NCBI GenBank assembly: GCA_963921825.1
Contig: OY997591.1
Location: 40,135,825-40,199,824, forward strand
Source: Erodium maritimum
Taxonomy: Eukaryota > Streptophyta > Magnoliopsida > Geraniales > Geraniaceae
DNA: 64,000 bases
Direction: 5' to 3'
Made by a program: the position numbers and the translations under genes. A model generated the notes under the pieces. The model did not search any database, had not been told where the DNA came from, and saw nothing but the letters and a program-made list of their open reading frames with translations. This document shows, piece after piece, positions 10,311-22,786 of this stretch; position 1 is the first letter of the stretch, and every line of letters begins with the position of its first letter.

Positions 10311-12412
10311 ACTCCCCGACACACAGTCGGGTCACTAACCTCGGGCAAACACAACTACAAACACAAGAAAGTTCAACAAACAGGCACTCAAGGCCACTCA
10401 AGACACCTCAACAGTCAAGACTCGGGTTCAACAACCCCACGGGCCATCATGGCCTCCCAAGACACAACCACTGTAACTCACGGGCTCAACAACCCCAAGA
10501 CACCAATAATAAAACACGGGCTCTCATGGCCACCCAAACTCAACAATAAATACACGGGCTCTCATGGCCACCCAAACACCAATTTAAATAACCCGGCTCT
10601 CATGGCCACCCAGACACCAATTCAAACAACACGGGCTCTCATGGCCACCCAAGACAGAAATTAAACTGTCAACCTCCGGGCATGGTCATATGCCTCCAGT
10701 AATTCTAATATCGCTAAGTTCTCTATTCCTACGACACTACTAAGTGTCACATGCTTTTCTCATAAACGCTACAATCTCGTATCATGCTTTTCTAATATTT
10801 AAATAAACCTAAACAACCCACGACACCCCGGTGTCACATGCAATTCTACTGTTAACTTTCCCTAATCAGGGCCGAGATCCGGCTACTTTTCCCTACCTCG
10901 TAAACAACTCCAAAAGCGCTCCACTAAAACCCGAGATGATCCCAGTCACTCGCCGAGCTTCCCTTTGCCTCGGTCCGCAGCACGATCTAAAGAACACAAA
11001 TCCAAAGCACTTTTAATCTAGTAGGAATAAACCGAAAGTTAATAAACTTAACGCCCAAACGTAACCCCGACAATGTCGATCACTCCCAAACTTCCCAATT
11101 ACTCGACCTTGTCAATAAAGGACCCGTATAGGCCCGATTCGCCCGACATGGCGAATCTGCCCGGTTTTCAATAATTGCCTTCCGGGGCTCCAAAAGCCCC
11201 CGTTTTCGTTTCTACGGTCTTAGAATAGTTCAAGGAACCCAATGCACTTGACGGAATCGAATTCCGACTTCCAAATCAAATAATTAACGTTTAAAGTTTT
11301 TAAAACCCGTTAATTACAACTTCTCCAATTTAATTCGAAATTTCGATTCGATTAAGGATAAATGGTCTGGGGAACGTTTTAAACCACCCGAACATTAAAA
11401 CCCGAGCAACCGAGCACGTGGGCCCCACCCAAACCCCTTGGCCGAGAGCCCTAGGGTTCAAGGGGGGCTCGGCCACCATGTGGTGGCTGGTACCAACTCC
11501 GGCCAGCCACCCCATGGCCGGCCGGCCACCACCCACGGTGGCCGGAGCTCCTCCCGAGCCTCCGGTCACCGGAAAACGTCAATCTTCACCTCCAACCACC
11601 TCCAAAGCGTCTCCAAAAATCCCCCAAACTCACTACAACCCTAACCCATAGTTTTATACAAAACCCTAACTTTCCAAAGTTAACGAAATGAAGATCGGGT
11701 TAGGTCTTACCAACGAGGAAGACGAGGGGAAGACGAATTCTCTTTGTATTGAGACGATCCAAAGGCTTGAAAACCCTCCAACCCTAGCTTTCCCACTCTT
11801 CTCTCTTCTTCTTCTTCTTCTTCTTCTTCTCCTTCTCTCTTTAAACCCTCTCTTCTTCTTTCTAATTTAAAACAACTAACAACAAAACCTATTTTTCTCT
11901 CTTTTAACTCATAGGTTCGGCCACCCCCTCTCCTCCACACCTTTCCCCCCCAAAACTAACACCACCACAATTAGGACAAGTGTCAAGGTGGGTCCCACAC
12001 CTTTTGGAAAATATCTACTTGATATTTTCCAATCAGATTCGCGAAAAACGGACGTTTCGGGCCCCGACCGGCACTTTTCCCAAGAAATTATGAAACTTGG
12101 CGGCTACAAGGAAACGGCTCAACTAAGACCGCTGCGACGACGGCTAAGCTTTTTGGATCCAAAACGGTCCTCGAATGGACCAAAACGTCGCTCGGTTGAC
12201 TTTTCCAGCGAAAAGTCAACATTTCCCAAATTGATCAGAAAGTTGCCCTGAGTCCCCTGTAACTCATTTTGGTCGATAACGGGGTCAACTTAAGTCCGGT
12301 ATGACCCTCGGGGTCAATTTAGGTTAAGTTTAGTGACTGTTTTAAAAATTTTAAATTTTCCTGTTTTTTGCAGGTTTGACTGACGTTGACCAGAAGTGGT
12401 TATTACACCCTC

Positions 12413-14506
12413 GATGTAGGCATCATGCCGGAATAACACATCGGGGGACCGTGCATACGTGGGACCACACCGTCGGCCTAGGTACTACCCCACACTGGCG
12501 TACCCCCTCGGTGTAGGTACCATACCGGAATACAACTCCTTTTGGAACACACATTAAAATAATATCACGCATCATAATGCCATAGCTCAACCACGGTATA
12601 CGAACCGGGTGAACTTACCACAACACAACACGTCGATCTATCAATCACCCGACCATATCACAACCATTGGTTCACTTCATAACATGCATGGCACACTTGC
12701 TCAAGCATATCAACATACTACACCGAGCATATCATAACACGATTCTCAATCCAACAATGGCTAAATCACACATCATGCATCTCAATCAAATATCATGGCA
12801 TTTCAATCAACACACAACCTAAGGGCTCGACATGGCCCGCATGCATTTCTACAACACGACAATCCCAAACTTACGGCTCGACATGGCTCGTAAGTTATCC
12901 CTCATTTCACTCTTTCCTCACATCCTAATCATGCAATTCTAACAATTTACACAAGTAATTACAACCTATAGGCATACTGGTAACTTTCCGCAATTAAACC
13001 GGTATTCGCTACATTCCCTACCTCAAAAGCGATCCAATCCCGCAGCGGATGACCTGGTTAGCTTCCTCCTTGTCACTTCACGAAGTCCAAAGTCTCCTCC
13101 TCCGTCAAGCTCGGGTCCAAAGTCTAAGATTAACGCTAATTCAAATGTGGATTAAAGAGGGAGATACCCAAACTAATCCAAATTGCTCGACTTGGCAAAA
13201 TGGGCCCGAAAGACTCATTTAGCCCGGAATCGGGAAAACGTCCCTCGTGACTCCGAAAGTTTCCCTATTCGTGCCTGTCCAATGTAAATAATTTACTTGT
13301 TCCAAAGCAGTTGACGGAATTAAATTCCGTGGTCCGAGCCTTCCCAATTTCGCAATTAAAGTTTCTAATCGCTTTTTCCGAAATTTCATGAATCATATCC
13401 ATAATTTGTTCCGGTCGTGAAAACATCGTCTAGGGGTTCACCCACGACCGCTCCAATTACGAAACCACCAAAACTCGGCCATGTGGGCCCCACGGCCACA
13501 CATGGCCGTGGGTGACCGGATCGGGCCGGCCGGTCACGTCCAAGGGTGGCCGAACCATGGCCGGTCATGTCCCTCCCTAGTGTCCGGATTCCGGCGACCG
13601 GACAGAGCTCCGGCGAGCCTCCAGTCGCCGGAAAAATATCTAGATTCTCCAACAAGCTCCTAACTAGTTCTAGGTTCTCCATATCACCATTTTTAAGCTT
13701 TAGAACTTCAATTTTCACCTCAAATCATCCAAAGTTTCAAGACCCAAGTGGTTTTCATCAAAAAATACTCAAACCAAGTTATTTCCATCATCCAACTCTA
13801 CCTCTTCTTCACAAATCAACATTTAAACCTTCCAACACCCAAAACCAACTAGTTCAAGTCTTCTCTGCGCAAACCCACAACATCAATTTCATCAAATGAG
13901 GAAATAAAGCATACCAACCTCTAGGAAATGAAGAGATGAAGTAAATTTGAGAAGATTTGGTGTAGAAATGGCCAAAAAAGAGCTCCCTTTCTCTTGCGTT
14001 TTCTTCAAGCTTCAATGGAGTTTTGGTTTGTCTCTCTTCTAGCTATGGAATTTCGGCCATGATGAAGAAAATGGGCTGAATTGATACCCTATGTGGTCTT
14101 ATCCTCAAGGTGGAAATGCCCCTTTCGTCATTTAGTCCCTCTCTCTCTCTTTTGCCCATATGTGGAGACCATTTGGTCTTTTATCCCACTTTTCTTCCCC
14201 TCCAAGTTAACATGTACATGTGTCCATGCGGGGACCACTCCTACCCCAAAATATATCAGCTCTTATTATTTTATTCGATAATAATCCAAAATCGACCTAG
14301 TTTGACCCAGGTTTGACTTTTTCACAAAAGTGGTCATTTGAAAGGAAACGACCCAACTAAGCTAACTGTAACGACGGATAAGATTTTTGGGTCCCGGAAA
14401 AGGTCCCGAATGACTCTCGGAGTCATCGGTTGACTTTTTCGGTAAAAAGTCAACTTTCGCAAAAAACCTCCGGTTCGACCGGGATCGACCAGGGGCGGTT
14501 CTTACA
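12413..14506 (-). repeat. Family-2 gypsy-type LTR, right piece
   Basis: This continues the LTR interrupted at 2534; the target duplication CCCTC joins the pieces. It ends GACCAGGGGCGGTTCTTACA at 14506, that is TGTAAGAACCGCC on its own strand. The total LTR length without the insertion is about 2.86 kb. Blocks such as GTGGGCCCCACGGCC (near 13485) and AACGACCCAACTAAG (near 14347) are shared in diverged form with the Tekay LTRs. No gene is seen. The flank after 14506 (CCTTC) could not be matched because the other end of this element is outside the window. Confidence 0.85.
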
Positions 14507-14971
14507 CCTTCCCCTTGTTTGGGCCAGGATAGGCCCAATCAATCGAGCCCTAATCCTCCTTTGGGTTCTAAGACCCGCTTCTCAAGGGTCCTTCACCCCT
14601 CGTTCTCGACTTTCATCGCTGATCTTCACTCCCTTTTGGTAAATCCTGACTCGCTGCTTCCTCGAACTAAACGAAAAAACAATCAAGTTAGAAACGGTCG
14701 TCTCAAGCACCTAAAAGCGCTTCAAGATGTTAGCGCTTCTCGCTCTCTACGCAAGAAGTCAAAAGCTAAGCGAGTGTGGGCGTTGTGCAAGTGGATGGGG
14801 TTCTCATCCTCTCACAGTGATAAAGTCACCATTTAAATGTTTCAGGATCGTATCTAAGAAGGCCTTTACGCCCTGTTGTTTTCGCTCTTTCTTCTTCCCT
14901 CGATTGTAATTCTCCCTTGGAGTGTATTGTTGGGTTGAATAAAATTGTTGTTTTTGTCGATAAAAAAAAAG
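14507..14971 (+). mobile_element. LINE-like fragment: ORF1 tail plus 3' end with poly(A)
   Basis: A plus-strand frame encodes a basic segment (LKHLKALQDVSASRSLRKKSK, then AKRVWALCKWMGF) that resembles the basic C-terminus of a plant LINE ORF1. Within about 130 bases this gives way to a T-rich 3' end with TGTAATTCTCCC, an AATAAA signal (near 14939) and a run of nine A at 14961-14969. ORF2 is absent, so this is either an internally deleted copy or two fused pieces. Assignment rests on the general look of plant LINE tails. Confidence 0.5.
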
Positions 14972-15412
14972 AACACACGGAAATCTTTGAGAGACTACAT
15001 TTTGTAAAAATTGATACTTCGATTGAAACATTACAAACCTATTTATACTAACTAAACAATAAGAAAAGAGTAACCGACAAATTACAACACAAATTCAAAC
15101 CTAGTGTAAGGGTCTCGCAGTAGGGAATATGATGCGAGGAATCGATTCAGGATGCTTGTGATTGATCAATTTGAAGATCGAGATAATGAGCTTGATGAAC
15201 GTTTAAATTTGGAGGTCGAAGATAAGGATCTTGCAGACAATGACGATGTTGGGGCAGGCGAGGCGAATGTAGTGCCTCCAGGCATTACCTAATCTTTCGG
15301 TGATTAATTTTCCCCATGGGATGTAGTGCTTTTTGTTTTTATGCAGATTTTGAGTATCATTTTGAGGTCACATAGGCTTGGCCTATGCTCTCTCTGTGTC
15401 TTCTGCTCGCAA
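14972..15412. other. Unassigned stretch with one short open fragment
   Basis: Nothing recognisable apart from a plus-strand open frame at about 15125-15292 with an acidic C-terminus (FEDRDNELDERLNLEVEDKD, ending PPGIT-stop). It has no start in view and I do not recognise the family. It could be the last exon of a captured gene or the end of a transposase. The bases before 15413 should contain one copy of the target duplication of the LINE to the right, but I could not pair it. Confidence 0.3.
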
Positions 15413-15449
15413 GTTTTTTTTTATCAGCAAAGCATATATTAAATTGAAA

Positions 15450-15471
15450 CCTCTTTTGAGGTGAAAAGAGG
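15450..15471 (-). other. LINE 3'-terminal hairpin CCTCTTTT/AAAAGAGG
   Basis: A perfect 8-bp stem with a 6-base loop lies about 28 bases before the poly(A) tail. The LINE at 49105 has the same stem, and the LINE at 31174 has a different sequence that forms an equivalent stem. A structured 3' end is known to be recognised by the RT of some LINEs, so a template-recognition role is plausible but inferred. Confidence 0.6.
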
Positions 15472-16145
15472 AGTTACAACGGATTGCTCTAAGAATCCCA
15501 AAAGCTCAAAGATAGGCGCAACTATCTGATAAGAGCTAACAACTAAACGAGACTTATAAAGCCATCAAATAAAACTTAAGAACACCAACAAACTCATGAG
15601 ACACAAGTCTAAACTAGTGACAATAAGATCACAAGGAACCGGCTTCACAAACCAGAAACAAAAGAGTAGTAAACTGCCAAATTTCAAAACCAGAATGGGT
15701 AACTTGAGGCGCACGCTTTCAGAATGTGAAACTTGAGGCTCAAGTTTTCCTAAGGTAACGTTGCCTCCTTGCCACCCACGCCAAGCCTTAAACCTTCAGA
15801 CCTTCAGATATTGAACAACAAACTTGCCAGATCTGCAAAAGGAGGAGGAGACTAATGTCTCCAAAATGATAAAACAACATCTGCAGAACACTTCCACTGC
15901 TGCAAATCCGACTGAAGTAGGAATGAGAGAACAGAATGCAGCAACAAGATACTTTGAGAAGGATGCAAAGGACTAGAACTAGTACCAAAACAAGCTAAAT
16001 TCCCTAGGAAATAAAGCCAACACCCACAGGACACAAAACAAAGCCAAAGAGGGTGACAGACCTCTCAACCTAAGGACCTACCCACACACAAGAGACAACA
16101 ACTGAGAGAAGAACCCACACACAGCAACAGATAAGGACCCCCAAC
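15472..16145 (-). other. LINE 3' untranslated region
   Basis: No coding potential is seen. It lies between the ORF2 stop (TAA on the minus strand, 16146-16148) and the terminal hairpin. It is A/C-rich on the plus strand like the corresponding part of the other LINEs. Confidence 0.6.
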
Positions 16146-16442
16146 TTAAAGACCAGGACAACACCTCATGTCACGCCCCAATTTCAGAGAACCGAACTCG
16201 GGACGCGAACATTTTAAAACATAAAAGCACTTGAACCTGTTTTGAATAAAAGCTTTGACATTTCCATTTACTACTCAAAATAATAGTATTTACAATACAA
16301 AAACGTCCCAACAAGTGGACAGGGTACAATATCCGTCACTACACTTAACAAAATAAAGACCAGACTCCGCTCCAAGCTCCACCAGCTTCAAGAGCTAACC
16401 TAGTCCGTCCAGTGATCAGTACCTGTAGGAAAAGCAGCTAGG

Positions 16443-16460
16443 GGTGAGCGTTCGCTCACC
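16443..16460. promoter_or_regulatory. Conserved LTR hairpin with pyrimidine-CAG/GT flank
   Basis: A perfect GGTGAGCG/CGCTCACC inverted repeat, with CTGCTTTTCCTACAG followed by GTACTG on the element's sense strand just beyond it. Same unit as at 9855-9872. Confidence 0.55.
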
Positions 16461-16654
16461 TCCACGGATACCAGACTAACTATGGCATAATTAGTAGATA
16501 AAGCCAGTAACACCAACGCTAAAACCAACACCAAAACCAACATCAACTCAAGTACTCAACCTAACCACAACCCGTTACCTTCCACAACAAACCCAACCTC
16601 AAACTCACAAAGTAAGACAACACAGCCAACAATGACCTTCCCCAAAGACAAGAA

Positions 16655-16895
16655 CACGGATCAGGCTAGCCAAAGAATGCTCAGAACCTGCCGAGCCTCG
16701 TACGCGGTCAGGCCAGCCGAAGAATGCTCGTAACCTGCCGGGACCCGGTCACGGATCAGGCTAGCCGAAGAATGCTCATAACCTCTCGGGATCCGGACAC
16801 GGAACAGGCTAGCCGAAGAATGCTCAGAACCTGCCGAGGCTCGAGTTTGGTCACGCCAGCCAAAGAATGCTCGCAACCTGCCAAAATCCACACCA
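16655..16895. repeat. 48-bp minisatellite in solo LTR
   Basis: Five units of the GATCAGGCTAGCC...GAATGCTC phrase. One unit is two bases shorter (GCGGTCAGGCC for GGATCAGGCC). Confidence 0.85.
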
Positions 16896-17044
16896 CTCCC
16901 CGACACACAGTCGGATCGGGCAAAACACGACCACAAACACAATCAAGTTCAACAAACAGGCACTCAGGCCCACTCAAGACACCTCAACAGTCAAGACTCG
17001 GGTTCAACATCCCCACGGGCCATCATGGCCTCCCAAGACACAAC

Positions 17045-17205
17045 CATAAATACACGGGCTCTCAAGGCCACCCAAACTCAACAGTAAATAATACGGGCTC
17101 CCAAGGCCACCCAAACTCAACAATAAATAATACGGGCTCTCAAGGCCACCCAAACTCAACAATAAATAATACGGGCTCTCAAGGCCACCCAAACTCAACA
17201 ATTAA
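17045..17205. repeat. 39-bp minisatellite, four units, in solo LTR
   Basis: The phrase ACGGGCTCTCAAGGCCACCC followed by AAACTCAACAATAAATAAT repeats about every 39 bases. It corresponds to the 36/38-bp array of the LTR at 42278-45554, with different spacer words. Confidence 0.85.
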
Positions 17206-20200
17206 AAACGCACAACAACCTCCGGCATACTCGATGCCTCCAACAGTTCTAAGATCACTAGTTTCACAAACAACCTCCGGGCATGGTCATATGCCTCCAG
17301 TAATTCAACTATCGCTAAGTTCTCTGTTCCTACGACACTACTAAGTGTCACATGACTTTCTCTTAAACGCTACAATCCCGTATCATGCTTTTCTAATATT
17401 TAAAATAATTCTACTCAACCCACGACACCCCGGTGTCACATGCAATTCTACTATTAACTTTCCCTAATCAGGGCCGAGATCCGGCTACTTTTCCCTACCT
17501 CGTAGATAAATCCAAAAGCGCTCCAACAACACCCGAAGTACACCCACTCACTCGCCGAGCTTCCCTTTGCCTCGGTCCGTAGCACGATCTAAAAGAACAC
17601 AAATTCAAGTACTTTTAAACTAGTACGAATAAACCGACAATTAATAAACTTAACGCCCAAACGTAACCCCGACAATGCCGATCACTCCCAAACTTCCCCA
17701 TTACTCGATATTTCCGATAAAGGACCCGTAAGGGCCAGATTCGCCCGACATGGCGAATCTGCCCGGTTTTGGTTAATTGCCTTCCGGGGCTCCAAAAGCC
17801 CCCGTTTTCGTTTCTACGGTCTTAGAATATTTCAAGGAACCCAACGACTTGACGGAATTGAATTCCGACTTCTAAGTCAATTAATTAACGTTTAAAGTTT
17901 CCCAAAACCCGTTAATTACAACTTCTCCAAATTAATTCCAAATTTCGATTCGATTAGGAATAAGTGGTCCGGGGGACGTTTTAAACCACCCGAACATTAA
18001 AACCCGAGCAACCGAGCACGTGGGCCCCACCCCAACCACTTGGCCGAGACCCTAGGGTTTGAGGGGGGGGGGGCTCGGCCACCATGTGGTGGTTGCTGCC
18101 AGCTCCGGCCAGCCACCACATGGCCGGCCGGCCACCACCCACGGTGGCCGGAGCTCCTCCCGAGCCTCCGGTCACCGGAAAACGTGCCCTTACACCCCCT
18201 AACACCTCTAAAACGTCCCCAATACCTCCCAAACTCTACGCAACCTTAAGCCTTAGTTTATACTCAAACCCTAGCCTTCAAGAAAATAATCGAAACGAGA
18301 ATCGGGTTAGTGCTTACTCGAGAGGAAGACGAGGGGAAGAGATTTGCTCCTTGCTTTGAATCGATCCAAGGGTTGAAAATCAAACCCTAACTCCACTTCC
18401 TTTCTTCTCTCTTCTTCTCCTTCTTCTTCTCTCTCTAAAACCTCTCTTCTTCTTTCTAAATTTTAAAACAACTAACACTAACTCCCAAAACCCTCTCCCC
18501 TTTACCCTATGTTCGGCCAACCCTCTCATCCACCCATTTTCCCCCCAAAACTAACTCCACCAAGTAGTTGACATGTGTCAAGGTGGGTCCCACACCTTTT
18601 GGAAAATATCTAGTTGATATTTTCCAATCAGTTTCGCGAAAATCGAAGTTTCAGGCCCCGAACGGGCACTTTTCCCAAGAAATTACGAAACTTGACGGGC
18701 TACAAGGAAACGGCTCAACTAAGACCGCTGCGACGACGGTTAAGCGTTTTGGATCCCAAACGGTCCTCGAATGGACCAAAACGTCGCCCGGTTGACTTTT
18801 CCAGCGAAAAGTCAACATTTCCCAAATTGATCAGGAAGTTGCCCTGAGTCCCCTGGAACTCATTTTGGTCGATAACGGGGTCAACTTAAGTCCGGTATGA
18901 CCCTCGGGGTCAATTTAGGTTAAGTTAAGTGTCTGTCTCAAAAATTTTAAATTTTTCTGTTTTTCGCAGGTTTGACTGACGTTGACCAGAAGTGGTTATT
19001 ACACCTCACCAGCTCACCTCCCAACTCAGACCTACCCAAACAACCACCTATACCACCCAAACCAACCCAACCCCAAACCAGAGATAATAAAGGAATCACC
19101 TTCCAAGGAAAAAAGGCTCTAGGATTTGCCTTCCATAACAAGAAAGAGAAATGAAATGAGGATTTTCTAGGCCTTGAAACTTCCCAATTATAAGAATAGC
19201 TGAGAATGTTTGAGAAAATATCCTCAGTTGATAATATGATGCCTTGAAAGAGATATAAATTCCTGGCCAACCAAATATGCCAACATACCAGCTGAACCAA
19301 GCTCTGCCAAGCTTTCTTCAGTTTTTTGCTCTCAACCAAAGAATACAAGGATGCTAGAAGACAGGATATTGAACCAGGGACAATGAAATGTATCCCCCAC
19401 CAAGATGCTACTAATCCCCATACTTCCCAAGCTCTCTTACAATGCAGTAAAACATGACTGCCCTCTTCAAAATCCCAATTACACATTGGACATATGATTT
19501 CTTCTAAAGACATCTTGAAGCCTCTCTTATCCAGGAAGCACTTTGAGGGTATTATATCTAGACAAGCCATCCAACAAAATGCTGAGATTTTTGGGGGAAT
19601 TCTAGGCAACCATAGGGCTTTTGTCCAGCTAATTATCTGTGCATTTTGAGTTCCTTGCTGGGCCATTACAATGTATAATTTTCTGACTGAAAATCCTTTG
19701 GCATCCCACACCCAATTCAATGAATCTTCCAACTGATTAAGATTAACACCTTCTAAGACTGCACAAAACATTGCCCATTCATCTTCTTCCCAACCTATAG
19801 GACTTCTTCTTAAAATGATTTCCCAGTCATTTACTTCCAATATCTCAAAAATTTCAGCAACTCTGGCTTTTTTGTCTTGAGCTAGAAGGAATATCCTTGG
19901 AAATATATATCTGAAAGAAATTTTCCCCCACCATATGTCATCCCAGAAGAAGACTCTTTCTCCATTACCAATTCTCCATGACAGACCTCTCATTCCAAAG
20001 AAGTTATTGCATCTTGGATCCTTTAGCACATCCAAAATTTGAGCCATGAAGCAACAGCTCCCAACTTTTGAGAACTTGCTCAAATCCCATTCATTTGGAT
20101 CCCACCCAAATTTTGAACAAATAACTAATTTCCACAAAGAGTTTCTTTCCAAAGAAAACCTCCACCACCACTTGGCTAACATAGCCAAATTCATCAGCTC

Positions 20201-22786
20201 AAGATCTTTTACCCCAACCCTCCCTCTTCTTTTGATTTGCAGACATTGTTCCACCTGGTTTTGCACAAAACTTTTGAGGAAGACTTACCATGCCACAAAA
20301 ATCTTCTTTTCCAGCTAATCATTTCCTTGATCACTCCTTTTGGTGCTTTTATAATTGAGAAGAAGTATAGAGGCAATGCTCCCAAAGTTGACTTTAAAAG
20401 AGTTATTTTGCCACCTAGAGAGAGCATCTTGGCCTCCCACAAAGCTAGAGCATTTTAGAATTTTTGTATGATACCTGTCCAAGTGGCCTTTCTTTTAGGA
20501 TTTGCACCCAACGGAAACCCAAGTAAGTCATTGGCAAATTCACTTTTGGAGAATTGAGAATATTTATGATTTCCAGTTCTTCTGTTTCAGTTAAATTGAA
20601 TGTGTAAATATGTGAATGATCATAATTGACCTTTAAACCAGCTCCAACTTTGAATAGCTTGAGAACAAACTTTAGACAAGAAACCCCTTCCTTATTGGCC
20701 TCTAAGAAAAATATGGTATCATCTGCAAACTGAAGATGGGAAATTGTAGGACAGGTTGCATTCATCTTAATACCTTGAATAAGACCTTGTTGCAATGAAG
20801 CTTTCATAAGTTGATTGAGACCTTCTGCCACAAGCACAAAGATCAGAGGAGAGAGAGCACAGCCTTGTCTTAGCCCCATGAAAATTTGGAAATCAGGAGT
20901 AGGAGATCCATTTATCAGAATAGACACATTTGCTTTGAAACAAGCCATCATCCACATTTTCCACTTAACTCAAAACCCCATTTTTGAGAGAATTTTCATT
21001 ATAAAGTCCCAACTGACATTATCAAAGGCCTTTTCAAAATCTGCCTTGAAGATAAAAGGCTTTTGTTTTTTCCTTTTTGATATAATGAACTACCTCTGCT
21101 GCTATTAAAATACCATCTGTGATTTGCCTGCATGATATAAAACCAGTTTGCTCATCCCCCACCAAAAAGCCTATCATTTCCTTAAGCCTTGAAGAGAGCA
21201 ATTTAGAGAGAATTTTATATGGCCCTCCCATTAAACTAATTGGCCTATAATCATCAAAGGACAATAGGGATGGACCTTTTGGAACTAAGGTCATAAATGA
21301 GGAATTGAGGCCTTTTCCAATCTGCCCTGTTTGATGAAAATGGTTGATGAATAATAGCAGATCATTTTTGATAATTGGCCAGCATACTTGAAAAAAATGG
21401 AGGGCATAACCATCTGGTCCTGTTGTTTTATCTCCTTTGCAGGCTAATAGGGCTTGTAGCACTTCTTCATCCTCAAAAGGCCTTTCTAGCCACTGAGCTT
21501 TTTCAAAAGTTAAAAATTCAAAGGGGAGTTCATCCAGATCTAAGGGCTGAGAACTTGAAGCTGTAAACCTTCTTGAGAAATGATCTGCAGCAACCTTTTT
21601 TATTTCTTCAGGATTGGATAATGTGTTGTCATTAACCCAAATATGAGATATTCTTTTGATTGCTCCTTTGAAGTTTGCAATTCTATGATAATATTTAGAG
21701 CCCTTATCACCTTCATTAATCCATTTTCTTCTAGCTTTTTTGCTCCAAAGCTGGGATTGTAACTTATATTTCTGGATCAACTCAGCCTTAAGCTTTCCCC
21801 TTTCACAGCATTCCATGTTAGAGAGTTTTCTACTATTCAACACACTATCCAGTTTGTTTATTGAAGAGATTAGATCAGCAATCTGAGTATCAAGAACTCC
21901 AAAGACTTCTACATTCCATTTTTTGAGCATGCCTTTCAGTAATTTCAACTTCATCCATAAGACATAATGAGGCAGCCCAACCACTTGAAGGCCTTGCCAG
22001 AATAAATTAACAGCACTATAGAATCTTCAATTTTCTGTCCAGACATTTGAAAATTTGAAAGGTCTTGGCCCCCAATCAATTAGATTATCATATAGCAGGA
22101 TTGGCCTATGATCTGATATACATCTTGGGAGAGCAACTTGTGTGAGAGCAGAATAAGCTTGTAGAAAGTCCAATGATATTAGAAACCTATCCAGCTTTGA
22201 AGCAGAAGAACCACCACCAAACCAAGTATATTTCCCATTTTGAAAGGGGAGATCAATTACTCCCAGAGAGTATAAAATTTTGAAATTACCTCATATCTGA
22301 GGAGTAAGGCCTCTGAGAAGCTCTTTCAGCAATAGAGAGTGTGACATTAAAATCTCCCCCTAATTAGATGATAGGTGAAGGCACAAGAGAATTGATAAAA
22401 TCACTTATCTCTGACCAGAGCTTGCTCCTTCCAGCTCTTGAACAAGGGGCATAAATATTGATTAGGCAACAATTTTTATTCAAGACTTTGGACATACCCA
22501 ACCAGATTAGAGCTCCTTTAAGACATTTGAAACTTGACATTGAGTAGTCATATGATTTCCAAAAGGTAATGAGACCTCCTGATTTTCCTTCAGCAGGTAT
22601 ATCAATCATCTCCCACCCCTAAGATAATCCACATGACTTGAGAAACCAAGCAGGTATTTTTTCTAATTTTGATTCCTGCAAGAAAATGAGATTGGGTTGT
22701 TGCTTGTGTACCAAGGCATTGAAGCTTCTCCTCTTTTGTGAGGAAGAGATGCCTCTCACATTCCAGGAGAGGACTTTCATTGCTGA

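Larger units (their letters stand above)
2535..12407 (-). mobile_element. Tekay/Del-type Ty3-gypsy chromovirus, two LTRs, decayed
   Basis: An LTR retrotransposon on the minus strand with 3' LTR 2535-5003, polypurine tract 5004-5019, pol and gag 5040-9590, and 5' LTR 9590-12407. It is flanked by a perfect 5-bp target duplication, CCCTC (2530-2534 and 12408-12412), inside an older LTR. The domain order gag, protease, RT, RNase H, integrase, chromodomain and the LTRs of 2.5-2.8 kb fit the Tekay/Del chromovirus lineage. The coding region has stops and frameshifts in nearly every domain. The PBS, leader and gag start are missing, because the 5' LTR joins gag directly near 9590. It is therefore not autonomous today. 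Confidence 0.93.
9590..12407 (-). repeat. 5' LTR of the Tekay element, terminal bases lost
   Basis: It matches 2535-5003 along its length plus a 370-bp segment missing there (between 11035 and 11402). The left end, which should read TGTCACGCCCC, is replaced by gag sequence up to CCAATTTCAG at 9590. A deletion therefore removed the last ~9 LTR bases, the PBS and the leader. The right end is intact (GGTTATTACA) and is followed by the CCCTC target duplication. Confidence 0.92.
16169..19003 (-). repeat. Solo Tekay-type LTR with TSD CCTCA
   Basis: The LTR runs TGTCACGCCCC...GGTTATTACA and is flanked by a perfect 5-bp duplication CCTCA (16164-16168, 19004-19008). No internal sequence remains, as expected after unequal recombination between two LTRs. 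It holds the 48-bp array (16655-16895), a 39-bp array (17045-17205), the hairpin at 16443-16460 and an 11-base G run near 18062. Removing it restores the LINE ORF2 C-terminus. Confidence 0.95.
16146..22780 (-). pseudogene. LINE ORF2: endonuclease, reverse transcriptase, zinc-knuckle domain
   Basis: ORF2 starts at ATG 22780 with MKVLSWNVRGIS, the start of the apurinic-type endonuclease. LQESK, LINIYAP and GGDFN (near 22360) follow. The RT part (21984-20445) has GPDGYALHFFQ, LVPKG, the DFEKAFDNVSWDF block and the catalytic SHLQFADDTIFF. The C-terminus (about 19640-19390) carries the RT-associated zinc-binding domain with IPPKISAFCW and CPMC...LHC. Stops are present, for example after the KSCGLS segment, and there are several frameshifts. 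A solo LTR (16169-19003) sits about five codons before the TAA at 16146. In an active element this protein nicks DNA and primes reverse transcription at the cut. Confidence 0.9.

Noticed and set aside
14507-14511. CCTTC as target duplication of the family-2 element
   Set aside because: The left flank of the corresponding LTR is the PBS side, and the other end of the element is outside the window, so no pair can be tested.
18947-19008. Last residues of the LINE ORF2 frame (CNNHFWSTSVKPAKNRKI)
   Set aside because: These come from the solo LTR. The true ORF2 end continues on the other side of the insertion to a TAA at 16146.
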